A DNA stretch of 64,000 nt from Desulfolinea sp050305405 (GTDB taxonomy: Bacteria > Chloroflexota > Anaerolineae > Anaerolineales > Villigracilaceae), in the NCBI GenBank assembly GCA_050305405.1, contig JBNLFG010000002.1, forward strand, positions 62,001 through 126,000, read 5' to 3'. The stretch's first letter is position 1. Every line of letters begins with the position of its first letter. Both the position numbers and the translations under genes were made by a program. The notes under the pieces were generated by a model. That model saw nothing but the letters and a program-made list of their open reading frames with translations. It made no database searches and was not told the origin of the DNA. Shown here in pieces: positions 42,241-50,986 of this stretch.

Positions 42241-43893
42241 ATGTCTGAACCCCGAATTGTTCATCCCCCAACTGGAACCGAATTAACTTGCAAAAACTGG
42301 CTCATCGAAGCCGCCTATCGCATGATCCAGCACAACGTCTCGCCCGATGTGGCGGAGATTCCCGAAAAGCTGGTCGTTTACGGCGGGCGCGGACAAGCCG
42401 CCCGTAATTGGGAAAGCTTCGACGCCATTCTCGAATCGCTCAAAAATCTTGAAGAAGATGAGACCCTGCTCGTGCAGTCGGGCAAGCCGGTGGCGGTCTT
42501 CAAATCGCACACCGATGCCCCGCGTGTTTTGATCGCCAACTCGAACCTTGTCCCCGCCTGGGCGACCTGGGAGCATTTTGACGAACTGGCTGCCAAAGGG
42601 CTGATGATGTACGGGCAGATGACGGCTGGCTCGTGGATCTATATCGGTACGCAGGGCATTTTGCAGGGGACTTATGAGACCTTCGGTGCGCTCGCCCGTC
42701 AACGTGGCTGGGGATCGCTGGCTGGTAAATTCGTATTGACTGCGGGATTAGGCGGGATGGGCGGCGCCCAGCCCCTGTCGATTACGATGAACGAAGGGGT
42801 GGGTCTGTGTGTGGAAGTTGACCGTGCCCGCGCCAAGCGCCGCCTCGATATCGGCTACGTGGACGAGATGGTGGATACCCTTGATGCAGCCATGGATTTG
42901 GTGAAAGACGCGGTCGCCGCTAAAAAGCCGCTCTCCATCGCCCTCGTTGGCAACGCGGCAGATGTGCTGCCCGAAATGGTTGCGCGCGGCATTACCCCCG
43001 ATGTGGTCACCGACCAAACATCCGCGCACGAAGCGCTCTTTTACATCCCATCGGGCGTAACCGTCGAAGAAGCTGACAAGCTGCGCGAAAGCGACCCCGA
43101 AAAATTCAAAGCGATGGCACGTGAGTCGATGGCAAAGCACGTCGAAGCGATGCTCGCCATGCAAAAAGCCGGTGCGGAAACCTTTGACTATGGCAATAAT
43201 ATCCGCCAGCAGGCTTTCGATTACGGCGTCAAAAACGCCTTTGACTTCCCCGGCTTTGTCCCCGCCTACATCCGCCCGCTCTTCTGCGAAGGGAAAGGCC
43301 CCTTCCGCTGGGTGGCGCTCTCTGGCGATTACGAAGACATCCTGCGCACCGATGAAGCCATTCTCGAACTCTTCCCTGAAGACGAGCATCTCGCCCGTTG
43401 GATCAAGATGGCGCAGGAAAAAGTGCCTGTGCAGGGCTTACCCTCGCGCATTTGCTGGCTGGGCTATGGCGAACGTGAGATGGCTGGCTTGAAGTTCAAC
43501 GAGTTGGTCAGGCAGGGCATCGTCTCCGCCCCAATCGCCATTGGACGAGACCATCTCGATTCGGGGTCCGTTGCGTCCCCGAACCGCGAAACCGAAGCAA
43601 TGAAAGATGGCTCCGACGCCGTCTCCGATTGGCCGATCCTGAATGCGCTGATTAACGCCGTCGGTGGTGCGACCTGGGTCTCCTTCCATCACGGCGGGGG
43701 TGTTGGGATGGGCTATTCCCAGCATGCGGGTCAGGTCATTGTCGCGGATGGCACGGATTCGGCCGCAAAGCGCCTTTCGCGTGTCCTGACGACTGACCCC
43801 GGTTTGGGCGTTGTTCGCCACGCAGATGCGGGCTACGATATTGCCATCAACGCTGCGAAGCGGCATCACATTAACATGCCGATGTTGAAATAG
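42241..43893 (+). CDS. hutU: urocanate hydratase
   Basis: 550 residues, the usual length. AAGGAG stands six bases before the ATG. It has the NAD-binding glycine-rich segment GLGGMGGAQP, TDQTSAHE, GNNIRQ and GRDHLDSGSVASP, all typical of HutU. It converts urocanate to imidazolone propionate in histidine degradation with tightly bound NAD. No hutH, hutI or hutG gene is next to it in this window, so the pathway genes are scattered. Confidence 0.96.
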   Translation: MSEPRIVHPPTGTELTCKNWLIEAAYRMIQHNVSPDVAEIPEKLVVYGGRGQAARNWESFDAILESLKNLEEDETLLVQSGKPVAVFKSHTDAPRVLIANSNLVPAWATWEHFDELAAKGLMMYGQMTAGSWIYIGTQGILQGTYETFGALARQRGWGSLAGKFVLTAGLGGMGGAQPLSITMNEGVGLCVEVDRARAKRRLDIGYVDEMVDTLDAAMDLVKDAVAAKKPLSIALVGNAADVLPEMVARGITPDVVTDQTSAHEALFYIPSGVTVEEADKLRESDPEKFKAMARESMAKHVEAMLAMQKAGAETFDYGNNIRQQAFDYGVKNAFDFPGFVPAYIRPLFCEGKGPFRWVALSGDYEDILRTDEAILELFPEDEHLARWIKMAQEKVPVQGLPSRICWLGYGEREMAGLKFNELVRQGIVSAPIAIGRDHLDSGSVASPNRETEAMKDGSDAVSDWPILNALINAVGGATWVSFHHGGGVGMGYSQHAGQVIVADGTDSAAKRLSRVLTTDPGLGVVRHADAGYDIAINAAKRHHINMPMLK

Positions 43894-43899
43894 ACATAA

Positions 43900-43921
43900 G
43901 GGCAGACACGCAGGTCTGCCC
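43900..43921. repeat. small palindrome, family C-like
   Basis: GGGCAGAC-6 bases-GTCTGCCC followed by CTAC and TTTT. It lies seven bases after the hutU stop and may act as its terminator. Confidence 0.6.
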
Positions 43922-44020
43922 CTACTTTTCCTGAATGTCGTGCGAGTGTCGTGTTCGCGACATGGTCATTATTCGACGTAATTCCTAGAATGGGAATTGA
44001 ATTTCGAAAGGAGAAATCTC

Positions 44021-44611
44021 ATGAACCAACCCGATTTAGGTTTGAAAGTCAACGAATTACGTCAGCTTAAGGGTTTCACCCAGGAGCAACTCGCTGAAGA
44101 ATGCGAAGTTAGTACCCGTACCATTCAGCGTATTGAAAGCGGAGAAGTTGATCCGCGTTCTTATACCTTGCAATGTCTGAGCAGCAGCCTCGACTTCGAC
44201 TTTATGCAAGACCAGACATCGAATGAAAATTTATGGCTGACGGCTCTGCACCTGAGCAGTGTGCTTTCCATCGTCGTTATCCCGCTATTGATCTGGTCGT
44301 GGAAGAAAAATCAATCCTACAAGATTGACAAACAGGGTCGCCAGGTGCTCAACTTCCAGATCACCATGACGTTGATGCTAATTGTCGCAGCGCTCTTTCT
44401 GATGCTCGCGCCCGCAGCACTCATCTTCATGGATGCATCCACTGTAAGTGCGTGGGAAAACTCACCGATTTTCATCGCAGCACTGATCTGTATGCCAGCG
44501 CCGCTGATCATGATCGGTATCTTCTGCACCTGGCAGGGAGTCAGGAACGCAATGCGAGCGTTGGCAGATGAACCGATCCACTATGCACTGTCGATCCCGT
44601 TTATGAAGTAG
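44021..44611 (+). CDS. XRE-type HTH protein with a DUF4870-like membrane domain
   Basis: 196 residues from ATG with AAGGAG seven bases upstream. Residues 5-60 are a Cro/CI-type helix-turn-helix (RQLKGFTQEQLAEECEVSTRTIQRIESGE). The rest holds three membrane helices in a Tic20/DUF4870-like domain. It is a membrane-bound transcription regulator of unknown signal. A very stable hairpin and a 52-residue Cys protein gene follow on the same strand. Confidence 0.87.
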   Translation: MNQPDLGLKVNELRQLKGFTQEQLAEECEVSTRTIQRIESGEVDPRSYTLQCLSSSLDFDFMQDQTSNENLWLTALHLSSVLSIVVIPLLIWSWKKNQSYKIDKQGRQVLNFQITMTLMLIVAALFLMLAPAALIFMDASTVSAWENSPIFIAALICMPAPLIMIGIFCTWQGVRNAMRALADEPIHYALSIPFMK

Positions 44612-44624
44612 AGATGGAGTATTC

Positions 44625-44657
44625 AGATTGGTTCAATCTCACAGATTGAACCAATCT
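44625..44657. other. 15-bp perfect hairpin between the XRE gene and the small Cys protein gene
   Basis: AGATTGGTTCAATCT and its exact complement with a three-base loop CAC. No T-run follows; the next gene's ribosome site (AAGGAG) starts seven bases later. It could be a regulator binding site or an mRNA-processing or stabilising stem. Confidence 0.7.
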
Positions 44658-44677
44658 CTAGATAAGGAGAATGAACA

Positions 44678-44836
44678 ATGACCGAAGAAAAGAAAGAAGC
44701 CAAATGCGCAACTTGCCCAATGCGCCTGAAAGCCGAGCAGAATCCCAAGTCATTTGGAGCACGCCTCTGGAAGTGGCATACCGGCTGGTGTCCGGGCTGG
44801 AAGGCGTACCAAGCATCTTTGCAGGAAGAGGCTTAA
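44678..44836 (+). CDS. small Cys-rich protein (52 residues)
   Basis: ATG with AAGGAG eight bases upstream, TAA at 44834-44836, then a strong terminator, so it is a well-formed gene. The sequence has a CATCPM pair near residues 10-13 and a WHTGWCPGWKAY segment, three cysteines and many aromatic residues. This suggests a small metal-binding fold. I do not recognise the family. It is in an operon with the XRE membrane regulator and may be its partner. Confidence 0.72.
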   Translation: MTEEKKEAKCATCPMRLKAEQNPKSFGARLWKWHTGWCPGWKAYQASLQEEA

Positions 44837-44840
44837 AGAG

Positions 44841-44872
44841 AAAAATCCGAGATTGTCAGGTCTCGGATTTTT
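44841..44872. terminator. bidirectional terminator
   Basis: Stem AAAAATCCGAGA/TCTCGGATTTTT with an eight-base loop. It ends the small Cys protein gene and may also serve the convergent dynamin-like gene. Confidence 0.85.
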
Positions 44873-44945
44873 GTGTTTCATAAACGGAGTCCAACGTCTC
44901 CCTGATGTTAGTGTGCAAGCCAAAAAATAGAGATTTTGGACGTTC

Positions 44946-46697
44946 CTATTTTAAAACCTTCTCCGCTTTGGCGCGCAAGGTAGCGAGGTTGCTTTTCAGT
45001 TCAGCAAGGGTTTTCTCTGCCTCGTCCAGACGCTCATTTTCGGAGCGGATATAACGCATATAGGGTGCGACACCTTCATTCAGGCGCCTGGTCGCGCTCT
45101 TTGCTTCGGCGTTGAATTGATGTGAGAGGGCAGATGTTAATTTGTTGCGTAGGGAGGTCATCTTTTCTTTGAAATCTTCTTTGGCTTGCTTGCGTTTGAA
45201 GGGGATCACGAAAAAGCCGACGATTGCCATCGCTCCGGCAGCGAGGGTGCCGGTGATGTCGAGGGCGGAGGAGACGATTACAAGCGTGACGAGCGCGCCC
45301 AAGCCGATTGCGCCCGCTTCGAGCAGGGCGGTTTGCGCAACGGCGGCTTCGACCCCGGCTGCCAGTTGACTGGCTTCTTTGTCGTGGTCGTAGGTCTCAA
45401 CGATGGTCTCGACCGTTTGCCCGACGCTGTCGATCAGTTCGCGGCGGCGGGTGTCGCGCGGGGCGTAGGCTTCCCCGACGATGTGATCGATATTTTCGGC
45501 TTGGCGGCGTTGCAGGTAGCCCATCACTTCCTGCCATTGGCGCAGGTCTTTGTGAACAAGCCAGTCGATCAGGCGCTGCACTTGTTTTTCGATCTGGGCG
45601 GGCATATCGGCGAGAACGTTTTTTTCAAATTCAGCGCGGATCTTTTCGCCGCGCATCAGTTCCTTGATATTGGTCAGACGCAATTTGTTGTCGAAAAAGT
45701 CGACACCACGATGTTCGAGTTTGTGAAGGATATTCTCCACTTCGGCGAGACGTGGGGTGAGGTCGGCGCTGAGTTCATGTTCGTAGGCAGCCAGAGTCAT
45801 TTCGAGAGAGCCGACGGTGGTGCGGTCTTCCAGCAGGATTTCGGCTTGCGCCTGCAGGGTCTTTTCAACCTGGATAAGGATCTTCTCGGCAACACCCAGC
45901 GGGTTATTGAACTTGAGCGCAAGGCGCGTGCTGTCATCGAGGGTGGCGCTGATGTAGCTCTCGAGAGCATCCAGTTGGCTGGCATCACGCAGGGCTTGGC
46001 GCTTAACGGGATCAGGCTCGGATTGTGCCTTTTGCGCCAATTTAGCGGAAGCAGGAAAAATAACGGGCGTATCGTTCAGCAGGGCGGCAGCGTGCTTGCG
46101 CACGAAATCCAGTACTTCGTCCAGCGAAGTGTCATCGTCAAAAATATCCACTTTGTTGAGCACAAAGACGACTTTTTTGCCCCAGGTCAAAATCCGCTCC
46201 AGAAATTGGCGTTCGCTTTCGGTCAGCGGGCGGTCAGCGGATGTGGCGAAAAGGACGAGGTCGCTGCGCGGCACGAAGTCATTGGTCAGGCGTTCGTGCT
46301 GGCGGATGACGGCGTTGGTGCCGGGCGTATCGACGATGTTGAGTTCTTTGAGAATGGGCAGGGGATGAGTTTGCAGGGCAAAACCTTCATCGAGGATGGT
46401 TTCGCTGATGCTTTCGCCCCATTTGACAAGTGTCACTTTGGATGTGGTTGGGGTGGCACCTTCTTTGAGCACTTTTTCGCCGAGCAGGGCATTTAGCAGC
46501 GCGCTTTTGCCCGCGTTGAATTCACCGGCGACGACGATCAGGAAGAGTTCGTCGAGTTGCAGGATTGCTTTTTGGAGACTTTCGAGCGGTTCGCGCGGGA
46601 CATCGAGCTTGCTGAGGGCGACCTGGATATCTGCCAGGCCCTCTTTTTCTTCGCGTAAAAATTCGGCTTGCGCATCGGTGAGCATGGTTTGGCGCAT
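44946..46697 (-). CDS. bacterial dynamin-like GTPase
   Basis: 583 residues from ATG with GGAG six bases upstream; an in-frame ATG nine codons earlier lacks one. GTPase motifs: G1 GEFNAGKSALLNALLG, G2 Thr in TPTTSK, G3 DTPGTN and G4 NKVD. Helical stalk regions follow, with a hydrophobic paddle-like pair of helices near 440-485 (ALVTLVIVSSALDI, AAGAMAIVGFFVIPF). Such proteins remodel or repair membranes, and some protect against phage lysis. It occurs singly, where many occur as pairs. Confidence 0.9.
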   Translation of the reverse strand: MRQTMLTDAQAEFLREEKEGLADIQVALSKLDVPREPLESLQKAILQLDELFLIVVAGEFNAGKSALLNALLGEKVLKEGATPTTSKVTLVKWGESISETILDEGFALQTHPLPILKELNIVDTPGTNAVIRQHERLTNDFVPRSDLVLFATSADRPLTESERQFLERILTWGKKVVFVLNKVDIFDDDTSLDEVLDFVRKHAAALLNDTPVIFPASAKLAQKAQSEPDPVKRQALRDASQLDALESYISATLDDSTRLALKFNNPLGVAEKILIQVEKTLQAQAEILLEDRTTVGSLEMTLAAYEHELSADLTPRLAEVENILHKLEHRGVDFFDNKLRLTNIKELMRGEKIRAEFEKNVLADMPAQIEKQVQRLIDWLVHKDLRQWQEVMGYLQRRQAENIDHIVGEAYAPRDTRRRELIDSVGQTVETIVETYDHDKEASQLAAGVEAAVAQTALLEAGAIGLGALVTLVIVSSALDITGTLAAGAMAIVGFFVIPFKRKQAKEDFKEKMTSLRNKLTSALSHQFNAEAKSATRRLNEGVAPYMRYIRSENERLDEAEKTLAELKSNLATLRAKAEKVLK

Positions 46698-46768
46698 GAG
46701 ATTCTCCTGTTGACGGGATGCCATAATTATACAGCAGAGGCTGGAAGCGGGAGTGGTAGAATCTCGCT

Positions 46769-46969
46769 ATGGAAATTCGGCACCGCTTCATCTTTTCTCT
46801 CGCTCTTTTGGGAATGCTCGCCTGCCGCCCGGTCTGGACGGTTGGCTGGACAGAGCTCTTCATCCTTGCCGGGATCGTGCTGCTTTTTGCCGGGCCCTCG
46901 TTGTGGCGTTTTTATCGACGCTATCGCAAGTTTCGCGAATATGAAGCAAAGAAAAAGGAGCAGAAATGA
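46769..46969 (+). CDS. small membrane protein
   Basis: 66 residues with two short hydrophobic stretches (8-20 and 27-43) and a basic, lysine-rich end (FYRRYRKFREYEAKKKEQK). Its last codons overlap the ATG of the next gene (ATGA), so translational coupling supports it as real. A TAGAAT box stands just before it. Function unknown. Confidence 0.65.
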   Translation: MEIRHRFIFSLALLGMLACRPVWTVGWTELFILAGIVLLFAGPSLWRFYRRYRKFREYEAKKKEQK

Positions 46970-47364
46970 GTTTGGGGGCACCCAATTTTGTCTATCTGGC
47001 ATTGCTCTTTGTGGCGCTGCTTTTTGCGGGATTTTGGCTCAGCCGGTTGGGACAGCCCTATCACAGCGCGGTTTTTAATTTGCATAAATTGATCGGCTTG
47101 GGATTGGGCATCTGGTTGGTGAAGATCGTTTATGAGCGGCAGCAAGTTTTGGCGCTGGAAGCCAGCCAAATCTCGGTGCTTGTTTTTACGGTGACGCTTT
47201 TTGCCATTACGGTGATCGCTGGTGGATTATTGAGCGTTCAGTCCGCGGGTGGGTTGAAGAGCTTCCCGCCTGTCGCTTGGGTGGGCATCCAGCGCGTGCA
47301 TCAGTTTTTGCCTTGTCTGATCTTGATTGCCACAGCGCTGACACTCTATCGTTTGTTTCAGTGA
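46966..47364 (+). CDS. four-helix membrane protein
   Basis: 132 residues with four hydrophobic helices. His residues stand near helix edges (LGQPYHSAVFNLHKLIG, IQRVHQFLP), a pattern that could bind haem in a cytochrome b561-like way; this is only a suggestion. Coupled to the small protein upstream and followed by a terminator. Confidence 0.75.
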   Translation: MSLGAPNFVYLALLFVALLFAGFWLSRLGQPYHSAVFNLHKLIGLGLGIWLVKIVYERQQVLALEASQISVLVFTVTLFAITVIAGGLLSVQSAGGLKSFPPVAWVGIQRVHQFLPCLILIATALTLYRLFQ

Positions 47365-47385
47365 AAGAGGGTATAAAGTAAAACG

Positions 47386-47412
47386 CCGAAGTTGTAAAAA
47401 CTTCGGTTTTTT
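47386..47412 (+). terminator. rho-independent terminator
   Basis: Stem CCGAAGTT/AACTTCGG with a short A-rich loop and six T after. It lies 22 bases after the membrane protein stop. Confidence 0.8.
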
Positions 47413-47482
47413 GTTTTCATTTTTCAAACTTGATAAAATTACTCTAGCAACGAAATACATTCTTTCAATCAAGGAAACTCAG

Positions 47483-48103
47483 ATGGATAATGAACACTAC
47501 GAAAGTATTTTGTTAGATGCAGGAGAAATTGCCTTAGACTCACTTATTTCAAATGAGATTTTGAAAGAAATACCTGTCCTTTCAAGTGTTGCCAATTTAC
47601 TTAGAGGAACTATAGCGATTAGGGATCGCTTGTTTGCTGAGAAACTTAAACGCTTTCTGGATGACATTGCATCTCTTAACGAAAAAGAAAAACAAAAAAT
47701 ATTTGGCAAAATGAAATCAGATCCAGACGAGGCAAAACGTGTGGGCCAAACTACTCTGATTATTTTAGAGCGTATTTCAGAAATAAAGAAAGCTCATATC
47801 ATTTCTGTCTTATTCATCACTTATGGTTTGGGACACTTACCAGGAAGTGACTTTCGTCGTCTCACAAGCGCTGTGGATATTGCTTTTATTGATGATTTAG
47901 AAAAACTTCTCTTGTTGCATAAAATGCCTGAAGATAACCCTAAACTCTTTATGGCTTCACTTATTACATCAGGGCTAACGGAGATAACAACAAGTAGCAA
48001 GTTAGAAGATATCGGAAATATCTATTATCGAACTACTAAACTTGGTAATCAATTTCGAACAGCTTATTTTCAAGGCATGAAGTGCCTTCATCCTGATGAA
48101 TAA
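47483..48103 (+). CDS. hypothetical protein, cytoplasmic, alpha-helical
   Basis: 206 residues from ATG with AAGGA nine bases upstream. Mostly helical, with a central hydrophobic segment (GTIAIRD, IISVLFITYGLGHLP) but no clear membrane helix. I do not recognise it. It is AT-rich (about 38%) and alone between repeats, consistent with an acquired gene. Confidence 0.65.
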   Translation: MDNEHYESILLDAGEIALDSLISNEILKEIPVLSSVANLLRGTIAIRDRLFAEKLKRFLDDIASLNEKEKQKIFGKMKSDPDEAKRVGQTTLIILERISEIKKAHIISVLFITYGLGHLPGSDFRRLTSAVDIAFIDDLEKLLLLHKMPEDNPKLFMASLITSGLTEITTSSKLEDIGNIYYRTTKLGNQFRTAYFQGMKCLHPDE

Positions 48104-48142
48104 CTGATGTTACGCAAAAAGGATATTTGTACTTGGTGTCTG

Positions 48143-48282
48143 CCTCCTCTGTCCTTCGGACATCTCCCCCAAATTCCAAACGCGTGGAATTTAGGGGAGA
48201 CCAACCGCAGCTTTATTTCTATCCCCCTGTTTTGCTTGCAAAATGGGGGGATGCCCCAGCGAAGCGAGGGGCAGGGGGGCAG
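48143..48282. repeat. composite palindromic repeat, family A
   Basis: CCTCCTCTGTCCTTCGGACATCTCCCCCAAATTCCA, its hairpin partner TGGAATTTAGGGGAG, and a second unit (CCCCCTGTTTTGCTTGCAAAATGGGGGG, then GGGGCAGGGGGGCAG). It is the largest copy in the window. Confidence 0.75.
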
Positions 48283-48421
48283 AACGTCGGAATTTACAAT
48301 GTCGCTGCGTAACATGAGTGAATAATTAAAGTCAAACATTTTCCCAACTTTCCACTTTCAAACCTGCAACCTTCAACTATAATAGGGCGGCTGTACTGGA
48401 AACGAACCACGAACTATTCTT

Positions 48422-50437
48422 ATGTCTTTAATTATTTCATCTAATCTCTCAAAATCTTACGGGCACGTTGATATTTTCAGCGGGCTGAATTTTACTGTCG
48501 AGCACGGCTCGCGGATGGCGCTTGTCGGCCCGAATGGGGTCGGGAAGACGACTTTGTTGCGCATCCTGATCGGGGAAGATTCTTCGTCGGAGGGGCGCGT
48601 GACGAAGGCCAAGAAGCTGCGTATTGGCTATTTGCCGCAGACGAAGGATTTTCAGTCGGAGAGCACGGTTTGGGATGAGTGTTTAACGGTCTTTGCCGAT
48701 TTACGGAAGATGGAAAACGAGATCCATCGTCTCGCCGAGAAAATGGCTGAGATGCCGGAATCAAGCGAAATCATCGAGCGCTACGGGCAAATCCAGGCCG
48801 AGTTTGAGCGTCGGGATGGCTACACCTACGAGACGCGCATCCGTCAGGTTTTATCTGGTTTGGGATTTGCCACATCCGATTTTGAGATGCCGATCGCGCA
48901 TCTTTCGGGTGGACAGGGGACGCGTGCCTATCTCGCCAAGCTGCTGCTCTCGGAGCCGGATGTGCTCCTGCTCGATGAGCCGACCAATCATCTCGATATT
49001 GCGGCAGTGGAGTGGCTCGAGGGTTACCTGAGCAAGTGGAAGGGCGCGGTGCTGATCGTTTCGCACGACCGCTATTTTCTTGACCATGTGGCGAACGGGA
49101 TTTTGGAGATGACACCCGCGGGTATCGAATATTATCGCGGGAATTACAGCCATTATGTGGGACAGCGCACCGAACGTTGGGAGCGCCGCCAGAAGGTTTT
49201 CAAGGCAGAGAAGGAAAAGTTGCTCCAGGAAGCCGAATATATCAAAAAACATATCGAAGGCCAGCGGGTGTCGCAGGCGCGCGGTAAGCTGCGCCGTCTG
49301 AGCCGGATTGTGCAGGCGATCGAGATTCTTGGCATGGACGCGGTCTTGAACCAAAAGTGGAGCGCGGTCAGCCGAGATATTCTGGCGAGTGATGGACAAA
49401 TTGCGACCAGCGATCTCAGCCCCGACGAAGCCGAACGGCGCGTGCGCTCGCTGCATTTGCCCGATCACCGTCCGCCGGAATTGCGCCTGAATTTGCGGGC
49501 CGGAAAACGCTCCGGTGAGATGGTCATCCGCACCTACGATCTGCAGGTTGGCTACGATGAGCCGCTTTTCAGCGCGCCCGATATCGAGTTGCATCGCCGC
49601 GAGTGCGCCGCATTGATTGGGCCGAATGGGGCAGGCAAAACCACCTTTGTGCGTACGATGTTGGGGCAGGTGCCGGCTTTTGCGGGCGAAGTGCGCATGG
49701 GTGCATCGCTCGAGATTGGCTATTTTTCGCAGGCGCACGAAACACTGACCGAAGAAAATACGCTCATGCAGGAGATCGAATCAGTCTCGTCGATGCTGCC
49801 CGGCAGCATTCGAGATTATCTCGGCAAATTCCTCTTTTCTGGCGATGATGTTTTCAAGACCGTCTCGTTGCTTTCGGGCGGCGAGCGCGGGCGGCTTTCG
49901 CTCGCCAAACTCTCATTGCAGGATACCAACCTGCTCCTGCTCGATGAGCCCACCAACCATCTCGACATCCCTGCGCAGGAAATCATGCAGCAGGTTTTGG
50001 ATGCCTATAAGGGTACAATTTTGGTCATCACGCACGACCGCTATCTGATCGACGCCCTTGCCACACAAATTTGGGAAGTTTTTCCGGATGAGAAGCGTTT
50101 GTCCGTTTTTGAGGGGACGTACTCCCAGATGCGCGCTGAACGGGAGAAGGAAGCGGCACGCGCCCAGGCGGAACTTGATTCCGCCAAAGATGCATCTGGC
50201 TCGGCGAGAAAATCGAACCGCAACCCCGCCGCCAAAGAAGAGCGCCGCCGTCTGGCGCGTTTACAGGAAGTGGAGAATCAAGTCGCCGCCCTCGAAAAAC
50301 GGCTTGGCGAGCTTGGTGCCCAACTCGAAACTCCCCCCGACGATGCGGATGAACTGCGCAAATTAGCAGATGAGTACAACCGTGTGCAGGATGAGATGGA
50401 TGAGATGTTGGTTGAGTGGGAAGCGTTGGCAGGTTAA
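48422..50437 (+). CDS. ABC-F family ATPase
   Basis: 671 residues, two ABC domains in one chain and no membrane part. The first has Walker A GPNGVGKTT, signature LSGGQGTRAYLA and LLLDEPTNHLDI; the second has GPNGAGKTT, LSGGERGRLSLA and LLLDEPTNHLDI. Between them is the basic P-site tRNA interaction linker region (about 230-330). A C-terminal coiled coil (about 575-670) is like Uup/YheS-type members. It probably acts on stalled ribosomes. A TATAAT box stands 45 bases before the ATG. Confidence 0.93.
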   Translation: MSLIISSNLSKSYGHVDIFSGLNFTVEHGSRMALVGPNGVGKTTLLRILIGEDSSSEGRVTKAKKLRIGYLPQTKDFQSESTVWDECLTVFADLRKMENEIHRLAEKMAEMPESSEIIERYGQIQAEFERRDGYTYETRIRQVLSGLGFATSDFEMPIAHLSGGQGTRAYLAKLLLSEPDVLLLDEPTNHLDIAAVEWLEGYLSKWKGAVLIVSHDRYFLDHVANGILEMTPAGIEYYRGNYSHYVGQRTERWERRQKVFKAEKEKLLQEAEYIKKHIEGQRVSQARGKLRRLSRIVQAIEILGMDAVLNQKWSAVSRDILASDGQIATSDLSPDEAERRVRSLHLPDHRPPELRLNLRAGKRSGEMVIRTYDLQVGYDEPLFSAPDIELHRRECAALIGPNGAGKTTFVRTMLGQVPAFAGEVRMGASLEIGYFSQAHETLTEENTLMQEIESVSSMLPGSIRDYLGKFLFSGDDVFKTVSLLSGGERGRLSLAKLSLQDTNLLLLDEPTNHLDIPAQEIMQQVLDAYKGTILVITHDRYLIDALATQIWEVFPDEKRLSVFEGTYSQMRAEREKEAARAQAELDSAKDASGSARKSNRNPAAKEERRRLARLQEVENQVAALEKRLGELGAQLETPPDDADELRKLADEYNRVQDEMDEMLVEWEALAG

Positions 50438-50442
50438 AGAAA

Positions 50443-50534
50443 GATGTGCATTGCATCCGTAGGATGCGTTGCACATCGGCTTTACGAGAATAACCCGAAC
50501 TGCAACGCACCCTGTCGGGTGCAATGCAGTTCTT
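50443..50534. repeat. two-hairpin palindromic repeat, family E
   Basis: First hairpin GATGTGCATTGCATCC...GGATGCGTTGCACATC; second GAACTGCAACGCACCC...GGGTGCAATGCAGTTC. Related in sequence to family B ends. It lies between the ABC-F and arfB genes. Confidence 0.7.
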
Positions 50535-50551
50535 TCTCTTATAATGGAATT

Positions 50552-50950
50552 ATGAACATCCCTCCTGAAAGTCTATCTTTTGAATACTTCCGTGCCTCCG
50601 GTCCGGGTGGGCAGAATGTGAACAAGGTCAGTACCGCCGTTCGGCTGCGCTTTGACGTGGATGCTGCTCGTTTATCTGATGCCGTGCGGGAGCGGTTGAT
50701 CCGCCTGGCGGGCAGGAAGATGACCGAGGAGGGTACCCTGATCATCGAAGCCTCGCGCTTCCGCACGCGGGAACGGAATCAAGCTGATGCGTACGCGCGT
50801 CTCGAGAAGATGATCGCACGCGCATCTGTGAAACCGAAGAAGCGGCGTCCGACCAAGCCGACACGCGCATCCATCCAAAAAAGAGTGGATGCAAAAAAAC
50901 GACGTGGCGATGTGAAACGGTTACGGGGGAAAGTGAAACGGGATGAGTGA
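50552..50950 (+). CDS. arfB: alternative ribosome-rescue factor ArfB (YaeJ-type peptidyl-tRNA hydrolase)
   Basis: 132 residues. The GGQ motif lies in ASGPGGQNVNKVSTAVRLRF at about 15-35, with a release-factor-like fold and a long basic C-terminal tail (KPKKRRPTKPTRASIQKR...) that enters the mRNA channel of stalled ribosomes. It hydrolyses peptidyl-tRNA on non-stop ribosomes. A TATAAT box lies 12 bases before the ATG, with no Shine-Dalgarno, so the message may be leaderless or nearly so. Confidence 0.93.
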   Translation: MNIPPESLSFEYFRASGPGGQNVNKVSTAVRLRFDVDAARLSDAVRERLIRLAGRKMTEEGTLIIEASRFRTRERNQADAYARLEKMIARASVKPKKRRPTKPTRASIQKRVDAKKRRGDVKRLRGKVKRDE

Positions 50951-50954
50951 AAAA

Positions 50955-50973
50955 GCGGGGGCATTGCCCCCGC
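50955..50973 (-). terminator. terminator of the cation efflux operon
   Basis: A 9-bp GC-rich stem (GCGGGGGCA) with a one-base loop, followed on the minus strand by TTTTT. It lies between the convergent arfB and cation efflux genes. Confidence 0.75.
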
Positions 50974-50986
50974 CGAGTACGCTGGG

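Noticed and set aside
44671..44883. 70-codon frame starting seven bases before the small Cys protein
   Set aside because: It runs in another frame through the terminator. The frame from 44678 has the better-spaced ribosome site, ends before the terminator and gives a plausible Cys-rich protein.
45186..46496. 436-codon open frame on the plus strand opposite the dynamin-like gene
   Set aside because: It is antisense to a clear GTPase gene; its product is Gly/Phe/Val-rich with no recognisable domain and no ribosome site. It is a shadow of GC-rich coding DNA.
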